NCBI RefSeq assembly: GCF_000716675.1
Contig: NZ_JNXT01000058.1
Coordinates: 1-53,121, forward strand
Reading direction: 5' to 3'
Origin: Streptomyces alboflavus
Lineage (GTDB): Bacteria; Actinomycetota; Actinomycetes; Streptomycetales; Streptomycetaceae
DNA: 53,121 nt
How positions within the stretch are numbered: the stretch's first letter is position 1; each line of letters starts with the position of its first letter. The notes beneath the pieces are model-generated. The model did no database searches, was not told the origin of the DNA, and saw only the letters and a list, made by a program, of their open reading frames with translations. Below, one piece after another: positions 48,330 to 53,121 of the stretch. Position numbers and translations under genes: made by a program.

Positions 48330-51300
48330 CTAGTACGTCACCTCCTGCTCGGTCCTGCGGCGGATCACGGTGACCTCGTCGCGCTGGTTGCCCGTCGGGC
48401 CCAGGTAGTTGAAGGCCCAGGAGAGCTGGGCGTAGCCGCCGATGAGGTGGGTGGGCTTGAGGAGGAGGCGGGTCAGGGAGTTGTGGATGCCGCCGCGTTT
48501 GCCGGTCGTCTCCGCCTTGGGGACGTTCACGGTGCGTTCCTGCGCGTGGTGCATGTAGACGGTGCCGGTCGGCATGCGGTGCGAGACGACGGCGCGGGCC
48601 GCCACCACTCCGTTCCTGTTGACCGCCTCGATCCAGTCGTTGTCCTGGACGCCGATGGCCGCCGCGTCGGCCGGGGACATCCAGATGACCTGGCCGCCCC
48701 GGGACAGCGACAGCATGAACAGGTTGTCCTGGTACTCGGAGTGGATGGACCACTTGTTGTGCGGGGTGAGGTAGCGGACCGTCACCTCCCGTTCCCCGTC
48801 GGGCCCGAGGCGCGGTTCGCCGAAGAGGCGGTGCATGTCGAGCGGCGGCCGGTACACGGGCAGGGCTTCGCCCAGCTCGTGGATCCAGTCGTGGTCGAGG
48901 AAGAAGTGCTGGCGCCCGGTGAGGGTGTGCCAGGGCTTGAGGTGCTCGGTGTTGAGGGTGAAGGCGGTGTAGCGGCGGCCGCCGGACTCGCTGCCTGACC
49001 ACTCCGGCGAGGTGATCACGGGAACGGGCGCGGCCTGCGTGTCGGCGTAGCTGACGCGCTTGCCCTCGTGTTCGGCGGCGAGGTGCGCCATCTCCTGGCC
49101 GGTGCGCGCCTCCAGGGTGCGGAAGCCCTGGGTGGCGAGGCGGCCGTTGGTGGTGCCGGACAGGGCGAGGATGGTGTTCGCGGCCTTCACTGCGGTGTCC
49201 AGGCGGGGGCGGCCTGCGGCGGGCCCTTCGCGTACGACGCCATTGAGGGCCCGTAGCGACTCGACCTCCTCGTCGGGGTGCAGGGCGATGCCCTTCGCGG
49301 GCAGGCCGAGCTGTTCCACCAGCGGGCCGAGGGCGGCGAACTTGGCGCCGATCGCGGTGTAGTCGCGCTCGACGACGGTCAGGGCGGGCATGGTCTTCCC
49401 CGGCGCGGGCTCGCACTCGCCGCGCCGCCAGTCCAGGGCGACGCCGCCGGGCTGGGCGATCTCACCGGGGGTGTCGTGCTGGAGGGCGGTGGCGACCAGG
49501 TCCTTGCGGGTGCCGAGGTGGTCGGCGGCGAGCTCGCTGAGCCGGTCGGCGATGGCGCGGAAGGCGTCGAAGTCGGTGCGGGCCTGCCAGGGCGGATCGA
49601 CGGCGGGGGTGAAGGCGTGCACGAAGGGGTGCATGTCGGTGGTCGACAGGTCGTGCTTCTCGTACCAGGTGGCGGCCGGGAGCGTGATGTCGGACAGGAG
49701 CGTCGAGGACGTCATGCGGAAGTCCAGGGACAGGAGCAGGTCGAGCTTTCCCTCCGGGGCCCGCTCGTGCCAGGTGACGTCACGCGGGCGCGCCCCGGCC
49801 GGGGCCTCCTGGGCACGCAGGGACGAGTGAGTGCCCAGCAGATGCTTGGTGAAGTACTCGGCGCCCTTGGCGGAGGAGCCGAGGAGGTTGGCCCGCCACA
49901 GGGTGAGGACGCGCGGCCAGTTCTCCGGCGCGTCGGGGTCCTCGCAGGCGAACTTCAGCTCCCCGGACCGCAGTTGGTCCACGGCCGCCGTCACCGGGTC
50001 GTCGCCCTCACCCAGGTCGAGGGGGTTCCGGTCGAAGGTCGGGTACGACGGCATCCAGCCCGACCGGGTCGCCTGCGCCAGGCAGTCCGCCGCCGTCATG
50101 CCCTTGAACCGGCCCTCGCCGAGCGGTGAGGCGAGCACGTCGGCGCCGAAGGTGTCGTAGCGCCACTGGTCGGTGTTGAGGAACCAGTACGCCGAGCCGA
50201 TCATCTGGCGCGGCGGGCGCGACCAGTCGCCGGCGCCCGCGAGGGTGGCCCAGCCGGTCGCGGGACGGCACTTCTCCTGGCCGACGTAGTGCGCCCAGCC
50301 GCCGCCGTTGCGGCCCTGGCAGCCGGTGAGCTGGAGCAGGGCGAGGAAGGACCGGTAGATGGTCTCGGAGTGGAACCAGTGGTTGGTGCCCGCGCCCATG
50401 AGGATCATGCAGCGGCCCTTGGACTTCTCGGCGGTCGCCGCGAACTCCCGGGCGATCCGCGCGCACTTGGCGGCCGGGACGGAGGTGTGCGCCTCCTGCC
50501 AGGCGGGGGTGCCGGGCGCGGAGGCGTCGTCGTACGAGGACGGCCAGTCCCCCGCGAGCCCTTCGCGCCCCACGCCGTACTGCGCGAGCAGCAGGTCGAA
50601 GACCGTGGTGACCAGCGGACTTCCCGGCCCCGCGAGCCGGATCGCGGGCACCCCGCGCCGCAGCACGTCGCCCCGCCCCTGCCCGTGCGTGCCGCCCTCG
50701 GTGTCGAAGCGCGGAAGGAGCACCTCGACCCCGCGCGCGTCCTCCTCGTACAGCGAAAGGCGCGGCCGTACGTCCCCCAGGTCCAGGTTCCACCTGCCCT
50801 TGCCGGACTCCGTCCAGCGGAAGCCCAGCGAGCCGCCGGGGACGACGGGCCGCCCGGTCGCCTCGTCGAGCACGGCCGTCTTCCACTCGGCGCCCTCCCC
50901 GGTGTCGCCGAGGTCGGCGGCGCGCACGAACTTCCCTGGCACGTACGCCCCGTCGCGCTCCGTCAGGGTCACCAGGAAGGGCAGGTCGGTGAAGCGGCGT
51001 ACGTAGTCGTCGAAGAACGGCACGCGCCGTTCGACGAAACACTCGCGCAGGATGACGTGGCCCATGCCGAGGGCGAGCGCGCCGTCCGTGCCGGGGTGCG
51101 GGTGCAGCCACTCGTCCGCGAACTTGGCGTTGTCGGCGTAGTCCGGGGCGACCACCACGACCTTCTGGCCCCGGTAGCGCGCCTCCGTCATCCAGTGCGC
51201 GTCGGGCGTCCGCGTCACGGGGACGTTCGAGCCCCACATGATCAGGTAGGCCGCGTCCCACCAGTCGCCGGACTCCGGCACGTCCGTCTGGTCGCCGAAG

Positions 51301-52100
51301 ACCTGCGGGGACGCGACCGGCAGGTCCGCGTACCAGTCGTAGAACGACAGCATGGGCGCGCCGATCAGCGACATGAAGCGGGCCCCGGCCGCGTGCGACA
51401 CCATCGACATGGCGGGGATCGGCGAGAAGCCCGCGACCCGGTCGGGGCCGTACGTCTTGATGGTGTGCACGTGGGCCGCCGCGATGATCTCGACGGCCTC
51501 GTCCCAACTCGCCCGCACCAGGCCGCCCTTGCCGCGCGCCCGCTGGTAGGCCCGCCGCCGCTCGGGGTCCGCCTGGATGTCGGCCCAGGCGAGCACGGGG
51601 TCGCCGAGGCGCTGCTTGGCCTCCCGGTACAGATCGAGAAGCACGCCCCTGACGTAGGGGTGGCGCACGCGGGTCGGGGAGTACGTGTACCAGGAGAAGG
51701 CGGCGCCGCGCGGGCAGCCGCGGGGCTCGTACTCGGGGCGGTCGGGGCCCGCCGTCGGGTAGTCCGTGGCCTGCGTCTCCCAGGTGATGATGCCGTCCTT
51801 GACGTACACCTTCCAGCGGCAGGAGCCGGTGCAGTTCACGCCGTGCGTGGAGTGGACGACCTTGTCGTGGCTCCACCGGTCCCGGTAGAAGACGTCACCC
51901 TCGCGGCCGCCCTCGATCCGGACGCTGTGCAGGTCGGGCGCGGCCTCGCCCCGGCGCAGGAAGCGGCCGGTCTTCAGGAGGAGGGCGGCGGGCTCGGCGG
52001 CGGTGCCGGGCCCTGCGGCGTCGAATCCGCCCGGGGCGTCAGGGCCGCCCGGCACGTCGGGGCCGCCGCCCGGGGCGTCCGGTTCGGTGGAGGCAGTCAC
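48330..52100 (-). CDS. narG: respiratory nitrate reductase alpha subunit
   Basis: The 1256-residue molybdopterin subunit reduces nitrate to nitrite on the cytoplasmic side. The N-terminal HGVNCTGSCRWKVYVKDGI holds the His/Cys ligands of the FS0 cluster and is followed by PRGCPRGAAFSWYTYSP. Bis-MGD contacts such as MWGSNVPVTRTPDAHW and the C-terminal MHHAQERTVN region are present. A Gly/Pro/Asp-rich extension of about 25 residues (DAPGGGPDVPGGPDAPGG) precedes the domain. The start is GTG 52100 with a modest ribosome site. It is the first gene of narGHJI. Confidence 0.96.
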   Translation of the reverse strand: MTASTEPDAPGGGPDVPGGPDAPGGFDAAGPGTAAEPAALLLKTGRFLRRGEAAPDLHSVRIEGGREGDVFYRDRWSHDKVVHSTHGVNCTGSCRWKVYVKDGIITWETQATDYPTAGPDRPEYEPRGCPRGAAFSWYTYSPTRVRHPYVRGVLLDLYREAKQRLGDPVLAWADIQADPERRRAYQRARGKGGLVRASWDEAVEIIAAAHVHTIKTYGPDRVAGFSPIPAMSMVSHAAGARFMSLIGAPMLSFYDWYADLPVASPQVFGDQTDVPESGDWWDAAYLIMWGSNVPVTRTPDAHWMTEARYRGQKVVVVAPDYADNAKFADEWLHPHPGTDGALALGMGHVILRECFVERRVPFFDDYVRRFTDLPFLVTLTERDGAYVPGKFVRAADLGDTGEGAEWKTAVLDEATGRPVVPGGSLGFRWTESGKGRWNLDLGDVRPRLSLYEEDARGVEVLLPRFDTEGGTHGQGRGDVLRRGVPAIRLAGPGSPLVTTVFDLLLAQYGVGREGLAGDWPSSYDDASAPGTPAWQEAHTSVPAAKCARIAREFAATAEKSKGRCMILMGAGTNHWFHSETIYRSFLALLQLTGCQGRNGGGWAHYVGQEKCRPATGWATLAGAGDWSRPPRQMIGSAYWFLNTDQWRYDTFGADVLASPLGEGRFKGMTAADCLAQATRSGWMPSYPTFDRNPLDLGEGDDPVTAAVDQLRSGELKFACEDPDAPENWPRVLTLWRANLLGSSAKGAEYFTKHLLGTHSSLRAQEAPAGARPRDVTWHERAPEGKLDLLLSLDFRMTSSTLLSDITLPAATWYEKHDLSTTDMHPFVHAFTPAVDPPWQARTDFDAFRAIADRLSELAADHLGTRKDLVATALQHDTPGEIAQPGGVALDWRRGECEPAPGKTMPALTVVERDYTAIGAKFAALGPLVEQLGLPAKGIALHPDEEVESLRALNGVVREGPAAGRPRLDTAVKAANTILALSGTTNGRLATQGFRTLEARTGQEMAHLAAEHEGKRVSYADTQAAPVPVITSPEWSGSESGGRRYTAFTLNTEHLKPWHTLTGRQHFFLDHDWIHELGEALPVYRPPLDMHRLFGEPRLGPDGEREVTVRYLTPHNKWSIHSEYQDNLFMLSLSRGGQVIWMSPADAAAIGVQDNDWIEAVNRNGVVAARAVVSHRMPTGTVYMHHAQERTVNVPKAETTGKRGGIHNSLTRLLLKPTHLIGGYAQLSWAFNYLGPTGNQRDEVTVIRRRTEQEVTY

Positions 52101-52186
52101 ACCGCCATCCCAAGCCGTGCCGTGCGGGTCCGCAGCTCGGCCTAGGCTAAGTGGTGGCGGGCCCGGGTCCGGGTTGTCATGGCGGG
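52101..52186. promoter_or_regulatory. divergent promoter region of nar and TDT genes
   Basis: Only 86 bases separate the narG and transporter starts, so both promoters must lie here. It contains cctaggctaag (52141-52151), the only A/T-richer patch. I see no clear site for an oxygen or nitrate regulator. Confidence 0.45.
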
Positions 52187-53121
52187 GTGAGACACCAGTG
52201 GTGGGACGAGGTCACCCCGGCGGCCGGGGCCTGTGTGATGGCGACCGGCATCATCTCCGTCGGCCTGCATCTGACCGGCCACGAGGTGCTGTCCAAGATC
52301 CTGCTGACCGTCGCGGCCCTCGTGTGGCTGCTGCTCGCGGCCGACTTCGTGACGCTGCTCGCGCGCGACCGTGCGCGCTGGACGGCGGCGGCGGTGACCC
52401 CGCCCGCGCTCACCGCGGTCGCGGCGACGGCGGTCCTCGGCACCCGCTTCTCGCTCCTGGACTGGCAGGGCCTCGCGATCGCGCTGCTCGTCCTTGCGGC
52501 GGTCGTGTGGCCGGGGCTGCTCGTCGCCGTCGTACGGCACTGGGGGCGGGACGTGCCCCGGCCGCACTGGGGACAGGGGCTGCCCGGCGGCGTCTTCCTG
52601 GTGTGCGTGGCGACGCAGGGCCTCGCCGTCCTCGCGGCCACGCTGTGCCTCGCTGGCGAGGGTGACTGGCTGGGCGACGCGGCCCTCGCGTGCTTCGCCC
52701 TGGGGCTGCTCCTGTACGCCTACGCGCTGCTGCGCTTCGACTTCCGGCAGACCCTGACGGGCGCCGGGGACCACTGGGTGGCGGGCGGCGCGCTCGCCAT
52801 CTCCGCGCTCGCCGCCTCCAAGCTGACCGCCGTGCCGCTGTGGACGGGCGGGGGCCACGACGCGCTGCGCACCCTCACCTTCGTCCTGCTGGCGCTCTCG
52901 CTCGCCTGGTACGCGGTGCTGCTCGCCGCGGAGGTGGCCCGGCCGCGCTTCCACTACGACGTGCGGCGGTGGGCCACCGTGTTCCCGCTCGGCATGACGG
53001 CGGTGGCCACGCTGTCCACTGGCGTGGTGGCGGACGTGCCGTGGCTGCGGACCCTTGGGCGGGTGCTGTTGTGGGTGGCTGTGGCGGGGTGGGGGTTGGT
53101 GTGGGTGGGGTTCGCCTGGGC
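52187..53121 (+). CDS. TDT-family transporter (partial, runs off the edge)
   Basis: The open frame from GTG 52187 encodes RHQWWDEVTPAAGACVMATG and then eight or more membrane helices in 311 codons without a stop at the window edge. It fits the tellurite-resistance/dicarboxylate transporter (TDT, SLAC1-like) family, whose members begin with a P-x-A-G-x-V-M-A-T-G-I motif as here. The substrate could be an organic acid, an anion or sulfite. It is divergent from narG, so a role in anion export during nitrate respiration is possible but unproven. Confidence 0.8.
   Translation, partial: MRHQWWDEVTPAAGACVMATGIISVGLHLTGHEVLSKILLTVAALVWLLLAADFVTLLARDRARWTAAAVTPPALTAVAATAVLGTRFSLLDWQGLAIALLVLAAVVWPGLLVAVVRHWGRDVPRPHWGQGLPGGVFLVCVATQGLAVLAATLCLAGEGDWLGDAALACFALGLLLYAYALLRFDFRQTLTGAGDHWVAGGALAISALAASKLTAVPLWTGGGHDALRTLTFVLLALSLAWYAVLLAAEVARPRFHYDVRRWATVFPLGMTAVATLSTGVVADVPWLRTLGRVLLWVAVAGWGLVWVGFAW

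Overview
The window is a GC-rich stretch of a Streptomyces-type actinobacterial chromosome. Third codon positions are strongly G/C, GTG, TTG and other rare starts are common, several genes look leaderless, and the gene families (paired BMP lipoproteins, Kdn/teichulosonic-type wall-polymer genes, sdhCDAB, narGHJI) are typical of the genus. From memory, the order of nucleoside-uptake, nonulosonate and sdh genes recalls the conserved core of the S. coelicolor chromosome; this was not checked by alignment.

Left part (1-11 kb). About 0.8 kb of non-coding tandem repeats is followed by a nucleoside uptake and salvage system read on the minus strand: two BMP-type lipoproteins, an ABC ATPase, two ABC permeases, cytidine deaminase and thymidine phosphorylase. 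Both bmp genes carry nearly identical upstream blocks. The motif TCTACGCGC in those blocks recurs inside a 16-bp palindrome in front of deoA, behind a terminator, so one regulator may control the whole set. An M20 amidohydrolase and a small lipoprotein follow.

Toxin/immunity island (12.4-17.9 kb). It contains a coupled trio (SUKH-3 immunity protein and two unknown proteins) behind a wrecked Hint-deaminase toxin tail, a small-protein pair next to an XRE regulator frameshifted in a run of seven G, and an orphan RHS tip with Hint and HNH nuclease domains followed by a DUF4262 protein, its probable immunity partner. The RHS part has an internal deletion and abuts the stop codon of the next operon.

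Nonulosonate wall-polymer cluster (17.9-27 kb). It has a synthase without a SAF domain, a cytidylyltransferase fused to a HAD phosphatase, two polysialyltransferase-like proteins, two further glycosyltransferases and a methyltransferase. No epimerase gene is present. The set fits synthesis of CMP-Kdn and its polymerisation into a teichulosonic-type polymer.

Middle (27-41 kb). There is a divergent TetR/flavin monooxygenase pair with two identical-arm operators, a MarR-type regulator behind a SoxR/MerR-type promoter with a 19-bp spacer, an L,D-transpeptidase, an ECF sigma factor coupled to a membrane protein, lipoproteins, an FG-GAP repeat protein, a DUF4328 protein, a GH20 hexosaminidase and an OHCU decarboxylase-like protein.

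Right part (41-53 kb). The succinate dehydrogenase operon sdhCDAB and a Uma2-family protein are followed by the respiratory nitrate reductase operon narGHJI (minus strand), with a TDT-family transporter running off the right edge.
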